Assembly: GCA_021818265.1 (NCBI GenBank)
Contig: JAKAEP010000002.1
Coordinates: 1 to 64,000 of the forward strand
Reading direction: 5' to 3'
DNA length: 64,000 nucleotides
From: Actinomycetes bacterium
GTDB lineage: Bacteria > Actinomycetota > Acidimicrobiia > Acidimicrobiales > RAAP-2
Shown: positions 45,519 through 55,200 of the stretch, one piece after another
Layout of the letters: every line of letters starts with the position of its first letter
How positions within the stretch are numbered: position 1 is the first letter of the stretch
Made by a program: the position numbers and the translations under genes
Notes under the pieces: model-generated
The model's input: the letters and a program-made list of their open reading frames with translations, nothing else
Told to the model about the DNA's origin: nothing
The model's database searches: none

Positions 45519-47327
45519 GTGGACGACGCAGCGGATGCCCCCGTCCCTCCGACGACTCCCCGCCCCGCGCGCGCGGCGACGCCCCTCGCGGTCGAGGTCC
45601 GGGGACTCACCAAGTCCTACGGGGACACGGCCGTCCTTCGCGGGGTGGACCTCGCGATCGCCCCGGGGGAGATCTTCGCGCTGCTCGGGCCCAACGGGGC
45701 GGGCAAGACGACGACCGTCGAGATCCTCGAGGGTTTCCGCCGTCGCGACGGTGGACTGGTGCGGGTCCTAGGCGAGGACCCGGCCGACGAGTCGCTGGCG
45801 CTGCGCTCGCGCATCGGCATCGTCCTCCAGGCCAACGGGGTCGAGCCCTACCTCAGCGTCGCCGAGACCGTCGCGATGTTCGCGGGCATCTACCCGCACC
45901 CCCGGCCGGTGGACGAGGTGATCGCCCTGGTGGGCCTGGAGGCCCAGCGCGACGCCCGGGTGGTGCGGCTCTCGGGCGGCCAGCAGCGCCGCCTCGACGT
46001 CGCCGTGGCCCTCGTGGGCGACCCCGAGCTGCTCTTCCTCGACGAGCCGACCACCGGCTTCGACCCGTCGGCCCGACGCGAGGCCTGGGAGGTGATACGG
46101 AACCTCGCGGCCCTCGGCAAGACGGTGCTGCTTACGACCCACTACATGGACGAGGCGCAGCACCTGGCCGACACGGTCGCGGTCATCGCCCAGGGCCGCA
46201 TCGTGGCGCGCGGCACCCCCGAGACGATCGGGGACCGCTCGCGACGCCACGCGCGGGTGCGCTTTCGCGTGGCCGACGGGTCGACCCCACCCGCGCGCTT
46301 CGCCGCCACCGGCGAGGACGGGGCGTTCGCGTTCGCCACCGAGGACGCCACCGCCGACCTCAACGAGCTGACGTCGTGGGCCCTCGCGGGCGGTCACCGC
46401 CTCGAGGGCCTCGAGGTGACCCGACCGACGCTCGAGGACGTCTACCTGGAGCTCACGGGCCCGGTGTCGCCCGGGGCCGAGGCCCCGGCCCCGCCGGCCG
46501 AGCCGGCGCCCACGGCCGTCGCCGGGGGTCCGCGGCGGCGCGAGCGCGCCGGGGTCTCCCGGCTCGCCCGGGTGACGCTCACCCAGGCCCGCTACGTCAA
46601 CAAGGCCTTCTGGCGGAACCCGTCACGGGCCTTCTTCACCTTCGCCTTCCCGTTGATGTTCCTCGTGATCTTCTCGGCGCTGGTGGGCAACTTCAACGTC
46701 CCGGTGGGGGGGCGCGTGGTGAGGTCGGCCACGTACTACGTCGCCTCGATGGGGGCCTACGCCGTGATCAACGCCTGCTGGAACAGCCTGGCGATCGCCC
46801 TCGCGTTCCAGCGGGAGGAGGGCCTGCTCAAGCGGGTGCGCGGGACGCCGATGCCGAGCTCGGCCTTCCTGGTGAGCCGGGTCCTGCACGCGGTCGCCGT
46901 GGGGGTCGGGCTGGTGGTGGTGACCGCGGCCTTCGGCCGCGCCTTCTACGGGGTGTCGCTCCCCACGGGGCTCACCCTGGCGCGCTTCGCGCTGGCCCTC
47001 GTGGTGGGCGCCGCCGCCTTCTGCGCCCTGGGGCTGGCGACCGTGTCGTTCCTGCCCAACACCGACAGCGCGATCGTCACGACCAACGCCATCGTCTTGC
47101 CCCTGCTCTTCGTGTCGGGCGTCTTCATCCCGGTCACCGCCACGTCGCCGTCGTGGATCCAGTGGGTGGCGCGCGTCTTCCCGGTGCGCCACTTCGTCAA
47201 CGCCATGCAGACGGCCTTCCTCGGCGCGCCCTTCAGCTGGAGCGACGTGGGGGTGGTCGCCCTGTGGGGGGCGGCGGCGCTCGTGGTCGCCCTGCGCTTC
47301 TTCACCTGGGAGCCGAGGCGGGCCTGA
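45519..47327 (+). CDS. ABC-2 type transporter with fused ATPase and permease domains
   Basis: GLTKSYGDTAVLRGVDLAIAPGEIFALLGPNGAGKTTTVEILEGF; LSGGQQRRLDVAVALVGDPELLFLDEPTTGFDP; C-terminal half carries ABC-2 TM helices (NPSRAFFTFAFPLMFLVIFSALVG). Confidence 0.9.
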   Translation: MDDAADAPVPPTTPRPARAATPLAVEVRGLTKSYGDTAVLRGVDLAIAPGEIFALLGPNGAGKTTTVEILEGFRRRDGGLVRVLGEDPADESLALRSRIGIVLQANGVEPYLSVAETVAMFAGIYPHPRPVDEVIALVGLEAQRDARVVRLSGGQQRRLDVAVALVGDPELLFLDEPTTGFDPSARREAWEVIRNLAALGKTVLLTTHYMDEAQHLADTVAVIAQGRIVARGTPETIGDRSRRHARVRFRVADGSTPPARFAATGEDGAFAFATEDATADLNELTSWALAGGHRLEGLEVTRPTLEDVYLELTGPVSPGAEAPAPPAEPAPTAVAGGPRRRERAGVSRLARVTLTQARYVNKAFWRNPSRAFFTFAFPLMFLVIFSALVGNFNVPVGGRVVRSATYYVASMGAYAVINACWNSLAIALAFQREEGLLKRVRGTPMPSSAFLVSRVLHAVAVGVGLVVVTAAFGRAFYGVSLPTGLTLARFALALVVGAAAFCALGLATVSFLPNTDSAIVTTNAIVLPLLFVSGVFIPVTATSPSWIQWVARVFPVRHFVNAMQTAFLGAPFSWSDVGVVALWGAAALVVALRFFTWEPRRA

Positions 47328-47415
47328 GAGGGCTCATCGCCGAAGCGGCCGATCCCGGACTGCTCGCCGGCGCGACGACGGGTGCGCACGACGGGGGGTG
47401 GCTAGCGTGGTCCCG

Positions 47416-48240
47416 GTGAGCGACGGTCCCGCCCCGCAGGGCGCCTCGAGCTCGGAGGACGGCCCGGCCCCGCGGACCCTGGCGTTCGACGTGGGGGGCA
47501 CCGGGCTCAAGGCCAGCGTCCTCGACGGGCGCGGTGAGATGACGGCCGACCGGGTCCGCGTGGCGACGACCTACCCCATGCCCCCGGACCGGCTGGTGGC
47601 GGCGCTGACGGACCTGGCCCGCCGGCTGCCCCCGGCCGAGCGCGCCGCCGTCGGCTTCCCGGGCATGGTCCGCCGGGGCCGCGTGCTCAGCGCACCGCAC
47701 TTCGTGACCACCAAGGGTCCCGGGTCCCGGGTCGACCCGGCGCTCGTCGCGGCGTGGGCGGGCTTCGACCTGGCGGCCGCGCTCAAGGAGGCCCTCGGGA
47801 TCGCGTGCCGGGTCGCCAACGACGCCGACGTCCAGGGCGCGGCGGTCGTCGAGGGCGGGGGGCTCGAGGTGGCGATCACCCTCGGGACGGGTGTGGGCAC
47901 CGCGTTCTTCATGGACGGGCGCCTGCTCCCGCACCTGGAGTTCGCCCAGGTCGACTTCCGCAAGCGCGACACCTTCAACGAGCAGCTGGGCGACGCGGCC
48001 CGCCGGCGGGTCGGCAACGCGAAGTGGAACCGGCGGGTGCGCCACGCGATCGACTACTTCGACGTGCTGACCTCGTTCGACCACCTGTACATCGGCGGGG
48101 GCAACGCGCGCCACGTCGCGCGCGACGAGCTCGGCGAGGTGCGCTCGCGCGTCTCGGTCGTGTCGAACTCCGAGGGCATCCGCGGCGGCGTGAAGCTCTG
48201 GGACGACCGCCACGTCGGAGTGCGCGGCGTGGTGCGCTGA
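47416..48240 (+). CDS. ROK-family kinase, polyphosphate-glucokinase-like
   Basis: TLAFDVGGTGLKASVLDGRG; AAVGFPGMVRRGRV; RVANDADVQGAAVVEGGGLEVAITLGTGVGTAFFMDGRLLPHLEFAQ. TAGCGT 7 nt before GTG. Confidence 0.8.
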   Translation: MSDGPAPQGASSSEDGPAPRTLAFDVGGTGLKASVLDGRGEMTADRVRVATTYPMPPDRLVAALTDLARRLPPAERAAVGFPGMVRRGRVLSAPHFVTTKGPGSRVDPALVAAWAGFDLAAALKEALGIACRVANDADVQGAAVVEGGGLEVAITLGTGVGTAFFMDGRLLPHLEFAQVDFRKRDTFNEQLGDAARRRVGNAKWNRRVRHAIDYFDVLTSFDHLYIGGGNARHVARDELGEVRSRVSVVSNSEGIRGGVKLWDDRHVGVRGVVR

Positions 48241-48265
48241 GCCCCGGCGGCCAGCCGGGCGGGCC

Positions 48266-49588
48266 CTAGAAGTCGGGCTCGAACGCCGGGCGCAGGTCGA
48301 GCCCCGATCGCCCGCGGTCGGGCCGCACGCAGAGCACCTGGTGGACCTCGAGGTGGTGGCGCTCGAAGCCGACCGCCGAGCCGGCCATGTAGAGGCGCCA
48401 CACCCGGGCCCGCTCCGCGCCGACCTCGGCGACCGCGTCGTCCCAGCGCTCCTCGAGGTTGCCCACCCATCGACGCAGCGTGAGCCCGTAGTGCTCGCGG
48501 ATGCTCTCGAGGTGGCGCACCTCGAAGCCGTGGGCCTGGAACATCGAGACGAGCGTGCCCACCTCGTGGAGCTCCCCGTCGGGGAAGACGTAGCGGTCGA
48601 TGAAGGCGCTCGCCGTGCGCGAGGGACCCCGGAGGCCGAGGGCCACCTGGACCTGGCGGCTCGCCTCGTCGAGGCGGGAGGGCCGCGGGTCCTCCTCGAA
48701 CGAGACGGGCCGGCCGATGGCGTGGTTGAGGAACCGCCCGCCGGGGCGCAGGAGGTCGAAGGCCGCCTGGGTGTAGCGACCGAGGGCCCGGCGCCCCACG
48801 TGCTCGCTCATCCCGATCGAGCTGACCGCGTCGTAGGGCCCGTCGTGGACGTCGCGGTAGTCCTGGACCCGGAACTCGACGAGGTCGCCCACCCCGGCCC
48901 GGCGGGCCCGCTCGGTCGCGTAGCGGGCTTGGGGCTCCGAGAGGGTCACGCCCACGCAGCGCGCCCCGTAGGTCGTGGCCGCGTGGATGGCCATCGTGCC
49001 CCAGCCGCACCCGAGGTCGAGCAGCCGGTCGCCCGCGGCGAGCCCGAGCTTGCGCGCGACGAGGTCGACCTTGCGGGCCTGGGCCCGCTCGAGGGTGTCC
49101 TCGGGCGAGCGCCAGAGCGCGCACGAGTAGGTCATCGAGGGTCCGAGCACCATCTCGTAGAACCGGTTGGAGACGTCGTAGTGGTGGGTGACGGCCCGGC
49201 GGTCGCGCGCCCGGCTGTGCATCAGCCCGCGGGGCCGGGCCTCGATGGCCGGGGGCGCCGGGGGGAGGAGCCCGTCGCGGCCGACGAGCTCGATCACCGC
49301 TCTCACGACCGCCGGGTTGGCGAGGCGGCGCGGGTCGGGCACGCGCAGGGAGAAGAGCGGGTCGAGGTCGCCCTCGACCTCGAGGTCGCCGGCCACGTAG
49401 GCCCGGGCGAGCCCGAGCTCGCCGGGGCGCGCGAGGACCCGTCGCAGGGCGTCGCGCGACCTTATGCGAAGGGTCACGGCGTTGGCGCTCGAGGGGACGG
49501 TGGGCTCGACGACGCTGCCGTCGTAGGCCTCGACGCGCAACGGCACCTGGCCGTCGAGGACGGTGGTGACAAGGGTCGCGACGTCCAT
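48266..49588 (-). CDS. cyclopropane-fatty-acyl-phospholipid synthase family methyltransferase
   Basis: AVTHHYDVSNRFYEMVLGPSMTYSCALW; RLLDLGCGWGTMAIHAATTYGARCVGVTLSEPQ; SIGMSEHVGRRALGRY. Confidence 0.93.
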   Translation of the reverse strand: MDVATLVTTVLDGQVPLRVEAYDGSVVEPTVPSSANAVTLRIRSRDALRRVLARPGELGLARAYVAGDLEVEGDLDPLFSLRVPDPRRLANPAVVRAVIELVGRDGLLPPAPPAIEARPRGLMHSRARDRRAVTHHYDVSNRFYEMVLGPSMTYSCALWRSPEDTLERAQARKVDLVARKLGLAAGDRLLDLGCGWGTMAIHAATTYGARCVGVTLSEPQARYATERARRAGVGDLVEFRVQDYRDVHDGPYDAVSSIGMSEHVGRRALGRYTQAAFDLLRPGGRFLNHAIGRPVSFEEDPRPSRLDEASRQVQVALGLRGPSRTASAFIDRYVFPDGELHEVGTLVSMFQAHGFEVRHLESIREHYGLTLRRWVGNLEERWDDAVAEVGAERARVWRLYMAGSAVGFERHHLEVHQVLCVRPDRGRSGLDLRPAFEPDF

Positions 49589-49686
49589 GGCTCCTCCCGG
49601 CGACCGTTCTACCAGCGCCCTCCTCGGCCCGACCAATACACTGCGGCCAGAGCGGACGACGCGGTGCCGCCCGGGAAGGAGCGGTC

Positions 49687-50613
49687 ATGGGAATCGCCCT
49701 CGCGGTGATCGGGGCCGTCGTGGTCCTACTAGTCATCCTCGTCATCGTCAAGTCGGTCCGGATCGTCCAGCAGGGTTTGGTCGGTGTGGTGACGCGCCTG
49801 GGCGAGTTCAAGGAGATCCGCCAGCCTGGACTGACCTTCATCATCCCGGTCATCGAATCGCTGAAGGTTGTCGACGTGCGCGAGACCCCGCGCACGGGCG
49901 ACCGCCAGCAGGTGATCACCCGCGACAACGTGGCCGTGATCGTGAACGCCACCATCTTCTCCCAGGTGGTCGACGTGCGGCTCGCCCTCTTCACGAACTC
50001 GAACTACGTGGTGAGTGTGGACAACCTCGCGCGCACCTCCCTGCGCGCGGTCTTCGGCTCGATCACCCTCGACGAGGCCTTCAGCCAGCGCGAGCGCATC
50101 GGGTCGCTCCTGCAGTCCCAGATGGAGGAGGCGACCGACAAGTGGGGTGTGCGGATCAACCGGGTCGAGGTCCTCGAGATCACCCCGCCGGACCAGATCC
50201 TCCAGGCCATGGCGCTCCAGAAGCAGGCCGACCAGGAGAAGCGGGCGAAGATCCTCGAGTCCGAGGGCGCCCAGCAGTCGGCGATCAACCTGGCCGACGG
50301 CCAGCGCCAGGCGGCGATCAAAGAGGCCGAGGGCGCCCAGCAGTCGGCGATCCTGCGCGCCGAGGGCCAGCGCCAGGCCCAGATCCTCGAGGCCCAGGGC
50401 CGGGCCCAGGCCATCGAGCTGGTGTACGCCGCGATCAAGGGCCAGACGCCCGACCCCACGCTGGTGGCGATCCTGCAGCTCGACACCCTCGCGCGCTTCG
50501 CCGAGAGCCCCAACGCGAAGCTCGTCGTGCCCGCCGAGAGCGCCGCGCTGCTCGGCGCGGCCCAGGCGATCAAGAGCGTGCTCGACGCCGTGCCGGCCGC
50601 GGGCGCTAGCTGA
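49687..50613 (+). CDS. SPFH/band-7 (stomatin-like) protein
   Basis: VRIVQQGLVGVVTRLGEFKEIRQPGLTFIIPVIESLKVVDVRETP; GVRINRVEVLEITPP; repeat-rich coiled coil. Confidence 0.92.
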   Translation: MGIALAVIGAVVVLLVILVIVKSVRIVQQGLVGVVTRLGEFKEIRQPGLTFIIPVIESLKVVDVRETPRTGDRQQVITRDNVAVIVNATIFSQVVDVRLALFTNSNYVVSVDNLARTSLRAVFGSITLDEAFSQRERIGSLLQSQMEEATDKWGVRINRVEVLEITPPDQILQAMALQKQADQEKRAKILESEGAQQSAINLADGQRQAAIKEAEGAQQSAILRAEGQRQAQILEAQGRAQAIELVYAAIKGQTPDPTLVAILQLDTLARFAESPNAKLVVPAESAALLGAAQAIKSVLDAVPAAGAS

Positions 50614-51046
50614 GCCGCTCGACCCAGAGCGTCGTGCCGTGGGCGCGGCGCACCACGACCCGGGCCCCGTCGGGGATCGTCTCGCCCGACTCGGTGACGG
50701 CCCGCCACGACTCGCCCTTGATCGTGACCCGTCCGGGGTGGCCCTCGTCGCCCACGGCCCGCTCGACCAAGCCCGTCTGGTCGGTCATCGGGCCGCGGGC
50801 GGGCAGCGTGAGGTCCTGGCGATGGTGGCGGCGCACGTAGCGCAGGGCGAACGGGCGCAGCGCGGCGAGGAGCACGCCCGAGACGACCAGCCAGACGATC
50901 GCCTGGACGACGAACGGGACCCCGAGCAGGGCCAGGGCGAAGGCGACGACCGCGCTCGCCCCGACGAAGGCGGCGACCAGCGCGTTGGTGTGCAGCTCGG
51001 CGAAGAGGCACACCAGGATGATCGCGGCCCAGAAGACCATCGCCAT
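50606..51046 (-). CDS. NfeD family membrane protein
   Basis: MAMVFWAAIILVCLFAELHTNALVAAFVGASAVVAFALALLGVPFVVQAIVWLVVSGVLL...; C-terminal OB-like GRVTIKGESWRAVTESGETIPDGARVVVRRAHGTTLWV. Confidence 0.88.
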   Translation of the reverse strand: MAMVFWAAIILVCLFAELHTNALVAAFVGASAVVAFALALLGVPFVVQAIVWLVVSGVLLAALRPFALRYVRRHHRQDLTLPARGPMTDQTGLVERAVGDEGHPGRVTIKGESWRAVTESGETIPDGARVVVRRAHGTTLWVERLS

Positions 51047-51120
51047 AGCCGGGAGTATACGGCCGGCCTCCCCGCGGGGCCCTAGGGGCGTGGCCCCCGT
51101 GGGAGCGTTACGGTGGGGGC

Positions 51121-52293
51121 GTGACCATCGATGCAACGCCGCATCGAGGACTGCTCGCGCCGACCACCCTCGGGGTCGACGACGCGGCCCCCGAGGACGA
51201 CCCCCGTCGGCTCGCGGTGCGCCGGTTCCTCGCCGCGCACCCCTCGCCCAGCGGCGCCGAGCTGGCCGAGGCCGGCCTCGTCGCCCCGCACTGGCCGCCC
51301 CCGTGGGGACTGGGGGCCTCGCCCGAGCACCAGCTCGTGATCGACGACGAGCTGCGCCGGGCCGGCGTGGCGCGGCCGGTCAACCCGATCGGCATCGGCT
51401 GGGCGGGCCCGACGATCCTCGCCGCGGGCACCGAGGCCCAGCGCGCGAGGTGGCTCCCGGGCATCCTCTCGGGCGAGGAGTTCTGGTGCCAGCTCTTCAG
51501 CGAGCCCGACGCCGGGAGCGACCTCGTGTCGCTCGCCACCCGCGCCCGGCGCGAGGGCGACCACTGGGTCGTCACCGGCCAGAAGACCTGGACGAGCTAC
51601 GCCCACCTGGCCCGGTGGGGGATCCTGCTGGCGCGCACCGGCCCCCCCGGACCGCGGGGCATCACCTACTTCGTCTGCCCGATGGACGCCCCGGGGGTCA
51701 GCGTGCGGCCCCTGGTCGACATGACCGGCGACCACGCCTTCAACGAGGTCTTCCTCGACGAGGTCGTGCTCGGCGAGGACCTGCGCCTCGGCGAGGTCGA
51801 CGACGGCTGGCGCCTCGCCAAGGTCACCCTGGCGAACGAGCGCGTGGCCCTCTCGGGCGAGGGCGTCCTCTGGGGGCGCGGCCCCACGGCGCGCGACCTG
51901 GTCGAGGTCGTCGTGCGCGAGCGCACCGCGCTCGCAGCGGGCGAGCGCGACGCGCTCGTGCGCGCCGTGATCCACGGCGAGGTCCTGCGCCTCCTGCGCG
52001 GGCGGATCACCCACGCCGCCCTGACGGGCGCCTCGAGCGGAGCGACCGCGAGCGTGCGCAAGGCCCTGGCCGACGACCACGGCCAGGAGGTCATGGGGCT
52101 CGCCGTGCGCCTCGCCCACGCGGCGGGGATGCTCGCCGACCGGGGTCCCGGGGGCGTCGCGGGCGAGGAGGGCGTCTCGTGGGCGTGGGGCTTCCTCTAC
52201 GCCCAGGCCCTCACCATCGGCGGGGGCACCTCGGTCGTCCAGCGCAACATCATCGCCGAGCGCGTGCTCGGCCTGCCCCGCGAGCCGGCCTAG
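51121..52293 (+). CDS. acyl-CoA dehydrogenase
   Basis: WCQLFSEPDAGSDLVSLATRARREGDHWVVTGQKTWTSYA; NEVFLDEVVL; TIGGGTSVVQRNIIAERVLGLPRE. Confidence 0.93.
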   Translation: MTIDATPHRGLLAPTTLGVDDAAPEDDPRRLAVRRFLAAHPSPSGAELAEAGLVAPHWPPPWGLGASPEHQLVIDDELRRAGVARPVNPIGIGWAGPTILAAGTEAQRARWLPGILSGEEFWCQLFSEPDAGSDLVSLATRARREGDHWVVTGQKTWTSYAHLARWGILLARTGPPGPRGITYFVCPMDAPGVSVRPLVDMTGDHAFNEVFLDEVVLGEDLRLGEVDDGWRLAKVTLANERVALSGEGVLWGRGPTARDLVEVVVRERTALAAGERDALVRAVIHGEVLRLLRGRITHAALTGASSGATASVRKALADDHGQEVMGLAVRLAHAAGMLADRGPGGVAGEEGVSWAWGFLYAQALTIGGGTSVVQRNIIAERVLGLPREPA

Positions 52294-55200
52294 GCCCGGG
52301 GGCGCGCGCCGCGCGCGCCGACGGCGGGTCGGGGCCCGGCGTGGGTGTTGCCGTAGCGGTGCGCGGTGATCGACACGCTCTGCTCGTCCAGCCAGCGCGC
52401 GAGCTCGACCGCCCCGTCCTGGGCCAGCGGGCGACGGTCGAGCCAGGCCCCGCGCTCGAGGAGACGGGGCGCCGGCGCGGGCTCGGCGCTCAGCCAGCGG
52501 ACCCGGTCCTCGTCGCCCACGCGCTCGGCGAGCTCCGCGGGGGTCTCGAGGGTCACGTCGAGCAGCCCGCGCACGACGTCGGCCGCGCTGAACTCGACCG
52601 AGACGCCGCCCAGCCGCGCCAGCTCGCGGACGTAGCGGATCGGCGCCGGGCCGGTGGCGTCGTCGACGCGCACGACGACGGGCCGCGACGGGGCGACGTA
52701 GCGCACGAGGTTGGCCTCGCTGGCCAGCCCGGCTCGGTCGAGGGCCCGCGAGCCGGTCTCGTCCCACCACCGACGCGCCTCGGCGAGCGCCCCGTCCACG
52801 TCGCGCACCGGCCGCCAGCGCCGCAGCGCCTCGACGTAGTGGGCTCCACCGGCCTTGGCGGTCGGGCCGACGCGCGAGCGCTTCCAGCCGCCGAAGGGCT
52901 GGCGGGCGACGACGGCCCCGGTCGTCGTGCGGTTCACGTAGAGGTTGCCGGCCTGGACCCGGTCGACCCACGCCTCTATCTCCTCGACGTCGAGGGAGTG
53001 CAGGCCCGCGGTGAGCCCGTAGGGCGTGGCGTTCTGCCACTCGATCGCCTGGTCGAGGTCGTCGGCCACCATCACCCCGAGCACCGGGCCGAACCACTCG
53101 TTCAGGTGCGCCCACGAGCCCGGCCGCACGCCGAGCTTGACCCCGGGCCGCCAGAGGTAGCCGGCCTCGTCCAGGCGCTCCGGCTCCACCAGCCAGGACT
53201 CGCCCTCCTCGAGGGCGGCGAGGGCGCGGGTGAGCGACGCCTCGGGCGGGCGGATGAGGGGACCGACCTGGGTGGCGAAGGACAGGGCTGAGCCGACGGC
53301 GAGGCTGGTCACGGCGTCGGCCAGCTGGGCGGTGAAGCGGGGGTCCTCGGCGAGGGCCCGCTCGACGATCGCCAGGCTCGCGGCCGAGCACTTCTGGCCG
53401 CCGTTGCCGAAGGCGGCCTGGACGAGGTCGCGGACCGCGAGGTCGACGTCGGCGCTCGCGGTGACGACCATCGCGTTCTTGCCGCTCGTCTCGCCCAGCA
53501 GGTGGAGCGTCGACTTCCACCCGGTGAACAGCCGGGCCGTGTCGTAGGAGCCGGTGAGAACGACGGCGCTCACCCCCACGTGGGTCACGAGGTGGCGGCC
53601 CACCTCGTCGTCGCGGGTGGGCACCATCTGGACGACGTCGCGGGGCACGCCCGCCGCCCACAGCTGGCGCACCAGGACCTCGGCGACGGCCACGGTCTCG
53701 GGGGCCGGCTTCACGACGACCGCGTTGCCGGCGGCCAGCGCCGCGAGTATCCCGCCGGAGGGGATCGAGTAGGGGAAGTTCCACGGCGGCACGACGAGCA
53801 CCACCCCGAGCGGCTCCGACGGCCCGTCCTCGAGGGCGTGGGCCGCGTAGTGGCGCGCGAAGTCGACGGCCTCGCTCACCTCCGGGTCCGACTCGGCGAC
53901 GGTCTTGCCGGCGTCGCGAGCCATGACCGCGACCGTCTCGGCGCGTCGCTCGGCCATGACGGCGGCGGCGCGCTCGAGCAGGGCGCGGCGCTCCTCGAGG
54001 GGCACGGCGTGCCAGCGGGCGAAGCCCGAGCTCGCGAACTCGAGGGCCCGGTCGACCTCGGCCCGGGTGGCCACGCGGTACCGGTACCACGGCCGTCCCC
54101 CGTCGCTGGGGTCGCGCCCGACCTCGTAGTCGGGCTCGCCCGCTGCGTCGAGGTGGTCGAGTGTGTCGATCACGAGGTCCTCGACCGGTCGCAGGGCGGC
54201 GAAGGCCGCGTCGAGCGCCCCGACGAGCGCCGGGTCGGTCGGGTCGCCGTCGGGCTCGTTGGCGAAGGCCGGGCTCGCGGGCCCGCGGGCCCGGCGGCGC
54301 CGCGCGGTCGAGACCGACGCGCGAGCGCCGAGCGCCGCGAGGAAGCGGCGGCGCTGCTCGTCGAGGACCACGGGGTCCTCGGCGATGGAGAGCGCGGCGC
54401 GTAGGTAGTTCTCGGGCGCCGTGTTCTCGTCGAGCCGGCGCACGAGGTAGGCGACGGCGGAGGGGAAGTCGTCGCGTCGAGTCACCGGCGCGTAGAGCAG
54501 GACCGGTTGGCCGCCGGCGACGAGGGCCTCGGCCTCGGCGTCGGCCATGCCCTCGAGCATCTCCACGTCGAGCTGGTCGCTCACGCCGCGCTCGGCGGCG
54601 AGCTCCAGTGCCCAGGCGACGTGGAAGAGGTTGTGGCTGGCGACCCCGACGCGCAGGTGGTCGCGGACCTCGGGGCGCAGGACGTCGTCGAGGAGGCGCA
54701 GGTAGCTCGCGTCGACCTCGGCCTTGGACCCGTAGGGCGCGCCGACCCAGCCGTGCAGCTCGGCCTCGACGGTCTCCATGGCGAGGTTCGCCCCCTTCAC
54801 CAGGCGCACCTTGACCGGCGCGCCCCCGACGGCGCGCCGGGCCCTCGACCACGACGCCAGCTCGGCGAGCGCCCCGTGGGAGTCGGGCAGGTAGGCCTGC
54901 AGCACGATCCCCGCCGAGAGGGGGAGGAACTCCTCCTCGCTCAGCACGCTCATGAACGCGTCGAGGGTGAGGCGCAGGTCGCGGTACTCCTCCATGTCGA
55001 GGTTGACGAAGACGCCGCTCGCCCGCGCCGCGCGGTAGAGGCGCCGGAGGCGTCCGGCGACGCGCTCGAGCGAGCCGGCGTGGTCGAGGGTGACGAGCTG
55101 GCTTGCCACCGACGAGAGCTTCACCGAGACGTAGTCGACGTCGTCACGCGCGATCATCGAGAGGACCCGCTCAAGTCGCTCCTCGGCCTCGCGCTCGCCC

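Noticed and set aside
51082-54852. 1256-aa minus-strand ORF (longest in the track)
   Set aside because: Arg/Gly/Pro-rich shadow frame covering the acyl-CoA dehydrogenase (antisense) and putA (out of frame). PutA in the other minus frame has clear motifs.
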